Notes: generated from the letters alone by a model not told the origin. A stretch of 64,000 bases of DNA from Candidatus Kapaibacterium sp. (GCA_030830285.1 JAURNF010000218.1:1-64000); one strand, 5' to 3'; shown: positions 28,589-37,247, counted from the first letter of the stretch. Numbers and translations: made by a program.

Positions 28589-29097
28589 ACGATCCTCCAA
28601 ATGAAACTTTGAAATACTGTTATTCGATTTATTCTTCTTCGTTGAGCTAGGTATGATGATTGTATCCCCTGCCGCAAACAGCGATTGGCGCCCGTGGCGC
28701 CCCGTTGTTTCGGAATGTACATTCGGTCGGGTCATGCGACAGCCGGCCCCTTCGTACAAGTGATTCATACAGTGATTCCGAACCGTGGATTAATAACGGC
28801 GCGGGACACGCCTCCCCCACGCTGGGTGGGACGCGCATCGGCGCAAAAATAGGAGGCAACGTCGGATCCACCAAACGGTAAATTTTGGGTACCTGCCATT
28901 GGCAGGACCCGAGCCGTTGCGTAGATGTACTGGCGTGCTTCCATCGTAATCAAATGCAATTCAGTGGTAGGGTGTGAAATAGATTTCACACCATAAACGC
29001 GGAGTTGACGGTTTTGAAGCACGTGTCCCCAAAATCCCAACCCACTTTCATGGCAGAGTAGACTATACAATGACCGTGCCAAAAAACGGTACATTCG
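28589..29097 (-). other. 509-bp intergenic region: obgE 3' side, promoter and long leader of the giant gene
   Basis: No convincing gene lies here. It holds a promoter (28844-28875), two GC-rich hairpins in the predicted 250-nt leader (CCCAC/GTGGG at 816-830 of 28 kb; GGCGCC-CGT-GGCGCC at 28687-28701), an imperfect 10-bp hairpin at 28887-28910, and a perfect 9-bp hairpin at 28971-28992. None of the hairpins has a T-run, so none is a classical terminator. I do not recognise a known riboswitch. Confidence 0.6.
28844..28875 (-). promoter_or_regulatory. Bacteroidota-type promoter (-33 TTTG, -7 TATTTTTG) of the giant gene
   Basis: On the minus strand TTTG (28875-28872) is followed by 20 nt and TATTTTTG (28851-28844). 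This agrees with the Bacteroidota housekeeping promoter pattern TTTG-N17-23-TAnnTTTG. The predicted start near 28837 gives a leader of about 250 nt before the ATG at 28588. Confidence 0.55.
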
Positions 29098-30108
29098 TTA
29101 AGTGGTTGAGTTTTCAGCACGATACACACTTACGTATCCCCAAAGCGCCTCGACAAGGGGGTCGAGGCCTTCATGCGCAACGGCCGAAATCATCATTGGC
29201 TTGTGGCGCTTCACCCAGGAATTGGCCTTTAGGGCCTTGCGGCCGTCCTCGTCGAGCAAATCGAGCTTGCTGAGCACAACAATCGACTGTTTCTTGGCCA
29301 TCTGGGGGTTGTATTGCTTGAGCTCTCGCTTCAACACCGCAAGGTCTGCCCCAAGGTCCTCACTGGTGCAGTCAAGCAGGAACACGAGCACTGCCGTGCG
29401 CTCGACGTGACGTAAGAACTGATGCCCCAAGCCTTTACCTTCGTGCGCCCCTTCAATCAACCCAGGAATATCGGCTACCGAGAAGGAACGGCCAATCCCA
29501 GCACGCACAATCCCAAGGTTGGGGATGAGCGTGGTAAAGGGGTAATCGGCAATCTTTGGCTTTGCAGCACTAATCACAGAGATGAGGGTGCTCTTGCCGG
29601 CATTGGGATAGCCCACTAACCCTACATCAGCCAACAGCTTAAGCTCGAATTCGAGCGTGCATTCCTGACCCGGTGTACCTGGGTCGGCCATGCGCGGAGC
29701 TTGGTTGATTGACGTCACGAATTCCGAGTTTCCACGTCCACCACGACCGCCCTTAGCAACAAGGACGCGCTGGCCGTGCACGGAAAGGTCTGCAATCTGC
29801 TCACCGGATTCGCGATCACGCACCACTGTACCTGCTGGAACACGAATCACGACATCGTCGCCACTCTTGCCTGTGCAGTTGCTCTGACCCCCTCTTGCAC
29901 CAGCCTTGGCTTTGTAGATGCGCGTGTACCGGAAGTCGAGAAGCGTCCCAAGTTGTTGATCTGCTTCGACATACACGGATCCCCCATTGCCTCCATTGCC
30001 ACCATCCGGGCCACCCATAGGTACGTACTTTTCACGACGAAACGAGATGTGCCCCGCTCCGCCGTCACCGGCCTTGACTTCAATCCAGGCCGTATCGATA
30101 AAATTCAT
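29098..30108 (-). CDS. obgE: GTPase ObgE/CgtA
   Basis: This 336-residue protein has the glycine-rich Obg fold (residues 1-158: DGGAGHISFRREKY, GGPDGGNGG, GGRGGRGN) followed by a G domain. The P-loop is GYPNAGKS (166-173), G3 is DIPG (213-216) and the switch region is EGAHEGKGLGHQFL. G4 reads SKLD in place of the canonical NKxD. Obg binds the 50S subunit and couples ribosome maturation and stress signals to GTP. It lacks the long C-terminal Obg tail of E. coli, as is common. Its ATG overlaps the stop of the upstream gene (ATGA); it is the third gene of a radA-unknown-obgE operon. Confidence 0.96.
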   Translation of the reverse strand: MNFIDTAWIEVKAGDGGAGHISFRREKYVPMGGPDGGNGGNGGSVYVEADQQLGTLLDFRYTRIYKAKAGARGGQSNCTGKSGDDVVIRVPAGTVVRDRESGEQIADLSVHGQRVLVAKGGRGGRGNSEFVTSINQAPRMADPGTPGQECTLEFELKLLADVGLVGYPNAGKSTLISVISAAKPKIADYPFTTLIPNLGIVRAGIGRSFSVADIPGLIEGAHEGKGLGHQFLRHVERTAVLVFLLDCTSEDLGADLAVLKRELKQYNPQMAKKQSIVVLSKLDLLDEDGRKALKANSWVKRHKPMMISAVAHEGLDPLVEALWGYVSVYRAENSTT

Positions 30109-31223
30109 AGGTAGCTCCTGTGCATGGCCTGCGCAAACTCCATGGCCGCCGCACTATCGGGCGCCACACCCTGCCGGGCAAACCAACGGTCGAGCTCGCC
30201 AGCAGCTTCTCGCCATGTCGCACGTCGCAGGATCTCCTGCACGGTGTGGTCAAATTGGGTGTGATCCCGTGAAAAGATCTTCTTTACGATTCGCTCCTTG
30301 GTAGAAGCATCAAGCTGGGCAATAAACTTTGCCACCCGCTGGGCTGCCTGAGGTCCCTCGCTTTGCTCGGGAGAGGTCTCAGCTGTCTGAGGTCCCTCGC
30401 TCTGCTCGGGAGAGCTCTCAGCAAAATCATTCGTCCCAATCGAGGCGATCACGTCGTTGATCACGTCGATCAGCTTGCTACGCGTGAGCGTACGGAGCTC
30501 CTCGCGGTACAGCAGGCGTTCGAGCGCCTGCGAAATTGGGATAGCCCCTTTATCATCCAAAAAGATGATGACGGCCTCGGTTGGCACTGCCTCGGAGGGC
30601 AGATTTGGGTCGGCTTCGTAGAAAAACCCGTACAACCCATCCAACAACCGCACGAATTCGTCCTGCGAGAGGTCCAGAATGGCGTCGTTATCGACCTTTT
30701 CGACGATCCGCTCGAACTCGATGACGCTGAGGATCTCGTACGACGAGGCTTCTGCCGGACGTGTGGCCGCCCACTGACGGATCCCGTCGAGGAGATATGC
30801 GTTGTCTGTGAGGTAGTTGAGCCGCATCAGGACTTCGTAAAGGGGCTTTGTAGGCTCCCCACGGTACACAAACCACTTGAGGGTGGTACGTGGACGGCAC
30901 AAGAAGTTCAGACGGGTCTTAACGGCTGCATCGATGGTTGCATTCAGTTCCTCGTGGTCGAACCGGGCCGACCCAAGGTAGAGCTCGTCAAGCTTCGGGA
31001 AAACGCTCTGCAGCTCGGGCGCGGACGTATCGAACCGTGGGTTCGATGCACGCAGTGCCCGCTCCTCATAGAGCCACCACTCCGCCTCGGCCTTGAAAAA
31101 GGCCCTGTACGAAGGATGAATATTCGCGTTTGCCAGAATGGCTGCGAGAGATGTGCTGGGTTGACGCGTGTCGAGTCGCTGCTTGAGTTGCTTGCGAACA
31201 CGGTCAATCTCTTTCTCGAACAT
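30105..31223 (-). CDS. Hypothetical protein with an in-frame tandem repeat insertion
   Basis: This is a 372-residue, soluble, mostly helical protein of no family I recognise. It has no signal peptide and no membrane segment. The N-terminal part begins with a charged helix (FEKEIDRVRKQLKQRL) followed by aromatic-rich helices (YRAFFKAEAEWWLYEE). Residues of about 268-293 are two 13-residue copies of E-(S/T)-SPEQSEGPQ-(T/A)-A, encoded by a 39-bp tandem repeat, unlike the rest of the protein and probably an inserted linker. It sits between radA (17 nt away) and obgE (4-nt overlap), so it is co-expressed with DNA repair and ribosome assembly genes. Function unknown. Confidence 0.8.
   Translation of the reverse strand: MFEKEIDRVRKQLKQRLDTRQPSTSLAAILANANIHPSYRAFFKAEAEWWLYEERALRASNPRFDTSAPELQSVFPKLDELYLGSARFDHEELNATIDAAVKTRLNFLCRPRTTLKWFVYRGEPTKPLYEVLMRLNYLTDNAYLLDGIRQWAATRPAEASSYEILSVIEFERIVEKVDNDAILDLSQDEFVRLLDGLYGFFYEADPNLPSEAVPTEAVIIFLDDKGAIPISQALERLLYREELRTLTRSKLIDVINDVIASIGTNDFAESSPEQSEGPQTAETSPEQSEGPQAAQRVAKFIAQLDASTKERIVKKIFSRDHTQFDHTVQEILRRATWREAAGELDRWFARQGVAPDSAAAMEFAQAMHRSYL
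30343..30420. repeat. Two 39-bp direct repeats inside a coding region
   Basis: Units 30343-30381 and 30382-30420 differ at only 3 of 39 positions. Each is an imperfect palindrome (CTGAGGTCCCTCG ... CTCGGGAGAG). The length is a multiple of 3, so the frame is kept and each unit adds 13 residues. The pattern resembles short interspersed palindromes found scattered in many environmental bacterial genomes that translate as SEGP-type peptides. Confidence 0.85.
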
Positions 31224-31240
31224 GACGGCAAGTTACGAAC

Positions 31241-32605
31241 CTACCCAAACAATGCTGCGAGCACAGGCGAAAGACGTTCAACAGGGACAACGTTGGCAAC
31301 CTTGCCTTCGCCAGATTTTGGCGCATAGATCTGATCAAGTCCTAACCGCACAGCCTCGGATACGCGCTGCTCGAGGTAGGCCACGCGACGCACCTCACCA
31401 GTAAGTCCAAGCTCGCCGACAAATGCCACACCGTTGGGGATGGGTTTGTCCATGATGGAGCTGGTAATCGCTACAGCAACACCGAGATCGATCGCAGGAT
31501 CTTGCACAGCGATACCACCAGCGACGTTCACGAACACATCGCTTTGTCGCACCTGCACACCACCGCGCTTCTCGAGCACAGCAAGAATCATCTGCAGTCG
31601 CTTTGCGTCGTACCCTGTGCTCACACGCTGTGGCATGCTGAAGCCGGTTGGCGATACAAGCGCTTGTACTTCGATCAAGAGTGGACGTGTGCCTTCGATG
31701 ACTGCGACAACTGCAGTGCCTGGTTCGTTCGCATTGCGATTACTGAGCAACACTTCACTTGGGTTGTGTACTTCACGCAATCCGGTGGACGTCATGTCGA
31801 ACACACCAAGCTCGTTTGTCGAGCCGTAGCGATTCTTGAGCGCACGTAATACGCGGTACGAGTATGTGCCCTCGCCTTCGAACTGCAGCACAGCATCAAC
31901 CATGTGTTCAAGCACTTTCGGACCAGCAATCATTCCGTCCTTCGTGACGTGACCAATGATGATGATTGGTATGCCACTTCGCTTTGCAATGCGAGTGAGC
32001 AGTGATGTACACTCACGCACTTGCGCAACACTGCCAGCAGATGATTCAAGCACATCGGTCGTTATCGTCTGAACCGAGTCGACAACAACAAGTGATGGCG
32101 CAGAATGTTCGATGAGTGCAGCAATGCGCTCAACACTGGTCTCTGAAGCAACAACAATTCCGTTTGCTGATATGGCCAATCGTTCAGCACGCTGCTTGAT
32201 CTGATGCAAACTCTCTTCACCTGTCACATACAAGCACGGACGTTCTGCAGAGAGCGAACCTGCATAGGCGGCAAGCTGAAGCATGAGCGTACTCTTGCCC
32301 ATGCCGGGATCACCACCGACCAACACGATACTACCTGGCATGAGACCACCACCGAGTACGCGATCGAGCTCTGCCATTCCCGTGGGTATGCGTTGCGCTT
32401 GATCGGCTTGTACATCAGAGAGTGCAGTTGAGAGTACCGAGCCAACTGCTTGTGCACGACGTTTGGCAGATGCACCTTTTGCTGTTGCAGATGCGTCGAC
32501 TTCTTCGATCATCGACTCCCATGTGCCACATCCCGGACATCGTCCCATCCACTTCGGGGCGGAATGTCCGCAGCTTGAACAGCGATAGACGGTGCGTATC
32601 TTCAT
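31241..32605 (-). CDS. radA: DNA repair protein RadA
   Basis: This 454-residue protein has the N-terminal C4 zinc finger (Cys9, Cys12, Cys23, Cys26), a RecA-like ATPase with Walker A GDPGMGKS (98-105), the RadA-specific KNRYG motif (in LKNRYGSTNE), and a C-terminal Lon-protease-like domain (GFSMPQRVSTGYDAKRL to VPVERLSPV). RadA helps branch migration and processing of recombination intermediates. It is the first gene of the radA-unknown-obgE operon. A TAGCTTTG box lies 23 nt before its ATG. A divergent gene starts just beyond. Confidence 0.97.
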   Translation of the reverse strand: MKIRTVYRCSSCGHSAPKWMGRCPGCGTWESMIEEVDASATAKGASAKRRAQAVGSVLSTALSDVQADQAQRIPTGMAELDRVLGGGLMPGSIVLVGGDPGMGKSTLMLQLAAYAGSLSAERPCLYVTGEESLHQIKQRAERLAISANGIVVASETSVERIAALIEHSAPSLVVVDSVQTITTDVLESSAGSVAQVRECTSLLTRIAKRSGIPIIIIGHVTKDGMIAGPKVLEHMVDAVLQFEGEGTYSYRVLRALKNRYGSTNELGVFDMTSTGLREVHNPSEVLLSNRNANEPGTAVVAVIEGTRPLLIEVQALVSPTGFSMPQRVSTGYDAKRLQMILAVLEKRGGVQVRQSDVFVNVAGGIAVQDPAIDLGVAVAITSSIMDKPIPNGVAFVGELGLTGEVRRVAYLEQRVSEAVRLGLDQIYAPKSGEGKVANVVPVERLSPVLAALFG

Positions 32606-32628
32606 CAGTATTGATTCCTCATTAGGTC

Positions 32629-32636
32629 CAAAGCTA
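32629..32636 (-). promoter_or_regulatory. -7 like box (TAGCTTTG) of radA
   Basis: The minus strand carries TAGCTTTG, matching TAnnTTTG, 23 nt before the radA ATG. No clear -33 TTTG is seen. It lies inside the short region between radA and the divergent crtB-like gene. Confidence 0.35.
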
Positions 32637-32651
32637 GGGAATGTTTTCCGC

Positions 32652-33578
32652 GTGCACGTAGCTCATTCCACACACGTTCCGTCAATCACAGAAGCATACG
32701 AGGTATGCCGACGTGTGACGTTCACGCATGCGAAAACGTTCTACTTCGCATCACACTTCATTGCCCCACACAAACGCAACGCCTGCTACGCAGTCTATGC
32801 ATTTTGTCGGTACGTCGACGATCTCATCGATGTGGCGATGGAGCGAGGAGACGTGACACGTGATCATGCTGTGACGTTGGTGGCACAATGGCGCAAAGAT
32901 CTGGACGCACTCTATGCAGGCGAACATCTTCCATCGTCTGGAGCCGACGATCCAACAAAGGTTGCGATTCTCACAGCGTGGGAAGACACGCTGTCGACAT
33001 ATCGCATTCCACGCAACTTGCCAGACGAGTTGATTGAAGGTGTGTTGATGGATACCATCGTCACACGTTTCGAGACGTTCGACGAGCTGTATGTGTATTG
33101 CTACAAGGTTGCATCCGTCGTGGGATTGATGACGTCCGAGATCTTCGGATACTCATCGAAGGAAGCTCTTGCGCATGCGATTGAACTTGGCATCGCTATG
33201 CAACTCACAAACATTCTTCGCGATGTCGGTGAAGACGCAGAGCGTGGACGGATCTATCTGCCGCTGGATGATCTTGATGCATACGGTGTAACAGAAGACG
33301 ATATCATGTCACGCCGTTGGACACCACAATTGCACGCGTTGATTCGCGACTACACCAATCGTGCTGAATCATACTACGCATCATCTGATCGCGGCATCCC
33401 AATGCTCGAGCGTGACAGCCGCACAACGGTCTACTTGATGAGCATGAACTATCGCAAGATTCTTCGTATCATCGAGTCGATGGACTACAACATCTTCCTC
33501 CGTCGCGCAAGCACTACGAAGCTTCAGAAGATCTTCTCGATTCCAGCAGCGTGGATGCGCGCCAAACGCGGCGCATAG
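32652..33578 (+). CDS. crtB: Squalene/phytoene synthase family protein
   Basis: The protein has about 308 residues from a GTG at 32652. The same frame is open from an ATG at 32592, but that start would overlap the 5' end of divergent radA and its promoter box, so the GTG, with AGGGA 11 nt upstream, is preferred. The trans-isoprenyl diphosphate synthase motifs are present: FCRYVDDLID with its aspartates, and NILRDVGEDAERGRIYLP for the second Mg-binding site. The family condenses two GGPP to phytoene or two FPP to squalene-type products. No desaturase is nearby to tell which, so carotenoid or hopanoid synthesis are both possible. Confidence 0.88.
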   Translation: MHVAHSTHVPSITEAYEVCRRVTFTHAKTFYFASHFIAPHKRNACYAVYAFCRYVDDLIDVAMERGDVTRDHAVTLVAQWRKDLDALYAGEHLPSSGADDPTKVAILTAWEDTLSTYRIPRNLPDELIEGVLMDTIVTRFETFDELYVYCYKVASVVGLMTSEIFGYSSKEALAHAIELGIAMQLTNILRDVGEDAERGRIYLPLDDLDAYGVTEDDIMSRRWTPQLHALIRDYTNRAESYYASSDRGIPMLERDSRTTVYLMSMNYRKILRIIESMDYNIFLRRASTTKLQKIFSIPAAWMRAKRGA

Positions 33579-33591
33579 TAGTGCGGCAGTG

Positions 33592-33611
33592 CGTTACGCG
33601 TAGACGTAACG
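33592..33611. other. Hairpin between convergent genes
   Basis: CGTTACG (33592-33598) pairs perfectly with CGTAACG (33605-33611) around a 6-nt loop, between the crtB-like stop and the stop of the convergent DUF6544-like gene. There is no T-run on either side, so it may only slow or block convergent transcription. Confidence 0.35.
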
Positions 33612-34436
33612 AGCGCGTGTGATGCGGAAGTGACCGTACTCAAAGTCGCCGCTGTCAAGATTCCATACGAAGTCGACCTCTGTTGGAATCATCACACCTT
33701 CGACCTCTTCGTATGCCTTGCACACGAGTGTGAATGTCGCTTGCTCAAAGCCACTCTTGTGATCGCGATACTTATCGTTCGTAACGATGCGATCAATCTG
33801 TCCGAGTTCATTTACGTGCACTGTTGCTGATACACGCGTCGTTCCATCAACAATCGTTGCACGAGCGGTATTCGCATCAATCGGATCCCAGCGCAGCGTC
33901 TTCGTTGGCAACAATCCTGTTGGCAACCACACCTGCTCGCTCAACACACGGAAGAGCATCGACGCGTCGGTTTCCTTGCCTTCGTACTCCGAGAGCGTAA
34001 GCGCACCGTACAGCTTCACGTGACCATGTCCAATGCCGTTGACGTAGCTCAATGTTGCTGTGCGCCACCAGAATGCGTTGTGACGTAGTCGTGCTTCCCA
34101 CACAAAGCCAGGCTCCATACCTGAGAGTACTTCGGTAGCCTTCACGGTAAACCACGGACGGTTGGGTCCGTGACGAAATCGCGCACGTTGCAACAACACT
34201 GCATAGCGAATGTTTGGATGACCATCCTTGAGTGCATATCGCAGGTAGCGTTGAATCGGCTCCGGCAAACCTTGCATGCGCTCATTCGAGATGTTTGGGA
34301 GCGCGTTCTTACCGATCGTTCGAATCAATCGCTTGATCGATCGTGCTGCAAACAAACGTGACAATAATGCACTCGCCGTCATGAGAACGATGATCGTTCC
34401 CATCGAAGCAACAAGGATGTAGAGCAGTTTCGGCAT
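33594..34436 (-). CDS. DUF6544/DUF6920-like membrane-anchored protein
   Basis: This protein has about 280 residues from the ATG at 34436, 7 nt after the stop of the previous gene; the frame is open further upstream but would overlap that gene. An N-terminal membrane helix (LLYILVASMGTIIVLMTASAL) is followed by a globular domain with LPEPIQRYLRYAL, RHGPNRPWF, FVWEARLRHNAFWWR, a YVNGIGHGHVKLYGAL segment and LSEQVWLPTGLLP. These features match the DUF6544 family as I know it. Function is unknown; the domain probably binds something at the membrane face. It is the last gene of the long ATP synthase-side cluster. Confidence 0.7.
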   Translation of the reverse strand: MPKLLYILVASMGTIIVLMTASALLSRLFAARSIKRLIRTIGKNALPNISNERMQGLPEPIQRYLRYALKDGHPNIRYAVLLQRARFRHGPNRPWFTVKATEVLSGMEPGFVWEARLRHNAFWWRTATLSYVNGIGHGHVKLYGALTLSEYEGKETDASMLFRVLSEQVWLPTGLLPTKTLRWDPIDANTARATIVDGTTRVSATVHVNELGQIDRIVTNDKYRDHKSGFEQATFTLVCKAYEEVEGVMIPTEVDFVWNLDSGDFEYGHFRITRARYVYA

Positions 34437-34443
34437 CACCGCA

Positions 34444-35817
34444 TCAGGACGTACGTCCTGCCTCCCAGTTCGACAGATATCGAGAAGCTGTTTGCAACAG
34501 CTGTGTTCCAGCCATCGCAAGGACAACGAGTGGAACCAGCTTGAAGATACCACGCCGGAGCGTTTGCTCAACGATTGCGGCACTGAAGATTGTACCAATC
34601 ACGATAAATCCAACGAGCAGCGCACCAATCCATACAAGCAGCATTGGCGTTTCGATCTTCCGTTGGCGCACAATATCTGCGATCAGCACAACTGGGAACA
34701 CGAGAAACACCCATCCCCAATAGTCAACATCGGCAATCACGTTGGTGAAGAGCGATGTGCTCACCGTCAGTGCGCGCGCAAGATCAAATCCTAGCAATTG
34801 GTCACTCGTAGACGGACGCACAGGGAGATATGCGTTGAAGTACAGCACATGCCAGAGTGCAAACACTACGCCCATTATCACCGACTGAACGACGAATGTC
34901 TGCGTGGCATGTTTCCATGATGAAGCTCGTGCAACAAGTGGAAGCGATGCAATCAAGCCGAGCTCGACCAGAATGATGGCGTCCGTGCGCGACCAGCATG
35001 CTGCTGCAAAGAACACGGTCGACAACCACATCGACCCGCGATCATCTTCGCGAATCGCACGCCAGAACAGTAGCACGCCAGGCACGAACATCGCAGCGTT
35101 TAGGTAATCCGTCTGAACGAGATACGTGTAGCCAAGCATCTCAGGGGTGAGCAGGAGCAGCAACCACAAGACATTTGCAAGCACATGGTGCAACGTTCGA
35201 CGTAGTTCAACCCATGTGAACCACATGAAGCACACGGCAACGATAGGCACCCACATCTGTCCGCTAGCATACCCCATCAGCCGATAGATCACCTGCAAGA
35301 ACATTGCGAATGGAGCGTAGAAGGGTTGATTCGAGAGATGCTGCGATAAGAATGGATCAGTGAAGACGCGATTAACTAGCGTTCCATCCTCGACTGCTGT
35401 CTTCGCAACAAGATCAATCCCCACGACGGCATCAAACGGCGTTACAGGCCAGTACCATGCAGCCCAGAATGCGGCATACGCGAGGTACGATGCAAGGCCA
35501 AGTGTTACGATGTCTGAGAGAGAGAGCGACCACTTCGGCATGGCAGGCCATTCGCCATATGATTTCGACACACGTGGCCATGCAAGATTTGGGAGCACGG
35601 CCGCTACAACAGCAGAGATCATTCCGAGCGAGCGCGTGATCTCGACGGATGCAAGCGCACATGCGAAGAGCACAAGCGTGTGCATGAACATACCGATCAG
35701 CACTGCACTTGGAATTGCGACGCTTCGAGTAATGCGCGGACGCAGGAGTGCGATCACGCCGAGTCCGGAGACCAGTTGCAAGAGAAGGGTGATTACGAGC
35801 GAGACTGTTGTGTTCAT
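34444..35817 (-). CDS. Polytopic membrane protein, GT-C glycosyltransferase-like
   Basis: This 457-residue protein has about 10-12 hydrophobic helices. The first extracytoplasmic loop contains YWPVTPFDAVVGIDLVAKTA with acidic residues, and a later segment reads FWRAIREDDRGSMWLSTVFFAAACWSRTDAII. Both resemble the first loop and the helix arrangement of GT-C glycosyltransferases such as PMT/ArnT, which transfer sugars from polyprenyl carriers. The catalytic assignment is tentative. Its ATG overlaps the stop of the upstream small protein (ATGA), so the two are probably one functional pair. Confidence 0.6.
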   Translation of the reverse strand: MNTTVSLVITLLLQLVSGLGVIALLRPRITRSVAIPSAVLIGMFMHTLVLFACALASVEITRSLGMISAVVAAVLPNLAWPRVSKSYGEWPAMPKWSLSLSDIVTLGLASYLAYAAFWAAWYWPVTPFDAVVGIDLVAKTAVEDGTLVNRVFTDPFLSQHLSNQPFYAPFAMFLQVIYRLMGYASGQMWVPIVAVCFMWFTWVELRRTLHHVLANVLWLLLLLTPEMLGYTYLVQTDYLNAAMFVPGVLLFWRAIREDDRGSMWLSTVFFAAACWSRTDAIILVELGLIASLPLVARASSWKHATQTFVVQSVIMGVVFALWHVLYFNAYLPVRPSTSDQLLGFDLARALTVSTSLFTNVIADVDYWGWVFLVFPVVLIADIVRQRKIETPMLLVWIGALLVGFIVIGTIFSAAIVEQTLRRGIFKLVPLVVLAMAGTQLLQTASRYLSNWEAGRTS

Positions 35818-36323
35818 TGCTCGCGTCCGTATTCGGTGAGCAATGAATCAATGTTGACGTTGCGACTTCCGCGTCGTGCAATCCAGATCATGTTTGGCTC
35901 GAGCACAATGAAGGCATTCGCCTGTGAGCGACGTGCAGCGTCGTTCCACGGAATCACGTTGTGGAACCCAACCATCCATGCAAAGAACCGTGGGTCGGTC
36001 CAGTATGCCTTATCACGCATATAGCGATTGCCATACGACATCGGAGGGAGGAGCAATGTATCTGTCGGACGCAGGCGCGGTGCGATGTACTGAGGGATCT
36101 CGTAGTTAGCAACGTGTCGAGCGAACATGCGCTCGCTCATCTGACGTCGCTTGTTTAACGAATCGCGTTTCTCAGCGTAGAGTCCGATGCGCGATTGATA
36201 CGATGCAGCGTATGGATTCGCATCCGAGTCGCCACCAACACTGATCAACACATAGATCACGCCAACCATGATGATGGCCAGGATCACACCTTGCCGCGAC
36301 ATCACTGGTAGTCGGTCTGTCAT
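35814..36323 (-). CDS. Single-pass envelope protein, unknown
   Basis: This protein has 169 residues from the ATG at 36323, 13 nt after atpG; an upstream in-frame extension would run into atpG. One membrane helix (GVILAIIMVGVIYVLISV, about 10-27) is followed by a soluble, probably periplasmic part with a coiled-coil-like basic stretch (AEKRDSLNKRRQMSERM) and RPTDTLLLPPMSYGNRYM. The latter recalls the periplasmic domain attached to GT-C enzymes. Stop and start overlap with the GT-C-like gene. A split GT-C accessory domain is my inference; the family is not recognised. Confidence 0.65.
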   Translation of the reverse strand: MTDRLPVMSRQGVILAIIMVGVIYVLISVGGDSDANPYAASYQSRIGLYAEKRDSLNKRRQMSERMFARHVANYEIPQYIAPRLRPTDTLLLPPMSYGNRYMRDKAYWTDPRFFAWMVGFHNVIPWNDAARRSQANAFIVLEPNMIWIARRGSRNVNIDSLLTEYGREQ

Positions 36324-36336
36324 CGAACTACTCGTG

Positions 36337-37218
36337 TTAGTTGCTCGAGAGTGCCTCTGCACCACCAACGATTTCCAACATTTCCTTCGTGATCGCAGCT
36401 TGGCGCTCACGGTTGTAGATCAGCTGGAGAGTCTTGATCAGATCACGTGCATTCGTTGTGGCGTTTTCCATCGCCATACGACGTGCAGCGTGCTCAGCAG
36501 CATTGGAGTCGAGCAGCGTGCGCCATACTTGCAACTTGATGTACATCGGCAGCAACGTATCGAGGATATCAGCACGTGACGGCTCGAAGATGTAGTCAAC
36601 GCTTTGCTTTGAGGTAACAGTATTGGTGTCTGGTACGATTGGCAGGAGCTGCATCGTGCGAACTTCCTGACGCATTACTGTGACGAACTCGTTGTACACG
36701 ATTTCAACACGATCGAAGTTCTGCATCAAAAAGCCGTTCGACACCAGGTCTGCAATGTCAACAGCCGTGTCGTAGCTCAGCTTGCCGAATACATCATTGA
36801 ATTCCTGCACAACAGCTTGTGGCGCCTTCTTCGCAGCGTTCACCGAGCGCTTACCAACAGGAATGATGTTGATCGTAACGCCAGGGTGTTCAGCTTCAAG
36901 TGCTGCGATACGCGAGGAGAGAACGCGAAGCATGTTCGTGTTGAACGCACCGCACAAGCCACGGTCGGATGATACCGCGATGATGGCGATCGAGCTCACG
37001 GTCTTCCGTGATTCGAAGAACGGATGTACGAACTCTGTGTCGGCCATCGCAAGGTTGCCCAGAATCTTCTGGACTTGCTGCGCGAACGGACGTGCGGCAG
37101 TGATTGCATCTTGTGCGCGACGCAGCTTTGCCGTAGCCACCATGCTCATCGCCTGGGTGATCTTCGACGTGTTCTTGACCGACGTAATGCGGTCACGTGT
37201 TTCGCGTAGGGTTGCCAT
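36337..37218 (-). CDS. atpG: ATP synthase gamma subunit
   Basis: This 293-residue protein has the canonical start ATLRETRDRITSVKNTSKITQAM and the C-terminal MENATTNARDLIKTLQLIYNRERQAAITKEMLEIVGGAEAL helix. Gamma is the central rotor shaft of F1. An insertion around residues 195-215 (VPDTNTVTSKQSVDY) is common in this group. It is separated from atpA by hldD, which is unusual. atpD and atpC are not in the window. Confidence 0.97.
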   Translation of the reverse strand: MATLRETRDRITSVKNTSKITQAMSMVATAKLRRAQDAITAARPFAQQVQKILGNLAMADTEFVHPFFESRKTVSSIAIIAVSSDRGLCGAFNTNMLRVLSSRIAALEAEHPGVTINIIPVGKRSVNAAKKAPQAVVQEFNDVFGKLSYDTAVDIADLVSNGFLMQNFDRVEIVYNEFVTVMRQEVRTMQLLPIVPDTNTVTSKQSVDYIFEPSRADILDTLLPMYIKLQVWRTLLDSNAAEHAARRMAMENATTNARDLIKTLQLIYNRERQAAITKEMLEIVGGAEALSSN

Positions 37219-37247
37219 CCGATTTTTCCGTTCTCGTCAATTGAGGT

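Noticed and set aside
28765..29094. Minus-strand open frame of 109 codons between obgE and the giant gene
   Set aside because: No start signal, covers the promoter and hairpins, and has no recognisable sequence pattern.
30363..31328. Plus-strand open frame of 321 codons opposite the unknown gene between radA and obgE
   Set aside because: The minus-strand gene is coupled to obgE by ATGA and lies in an operon; the plus frame runs into the radA 3' end and has no start signal or domain.
32592..32651. ATG at 32592 as the start of the crtB-like gene
   Set aside because: It would overlap the first codons of divergent radA and its promoter; the extra residues have no family similarity.
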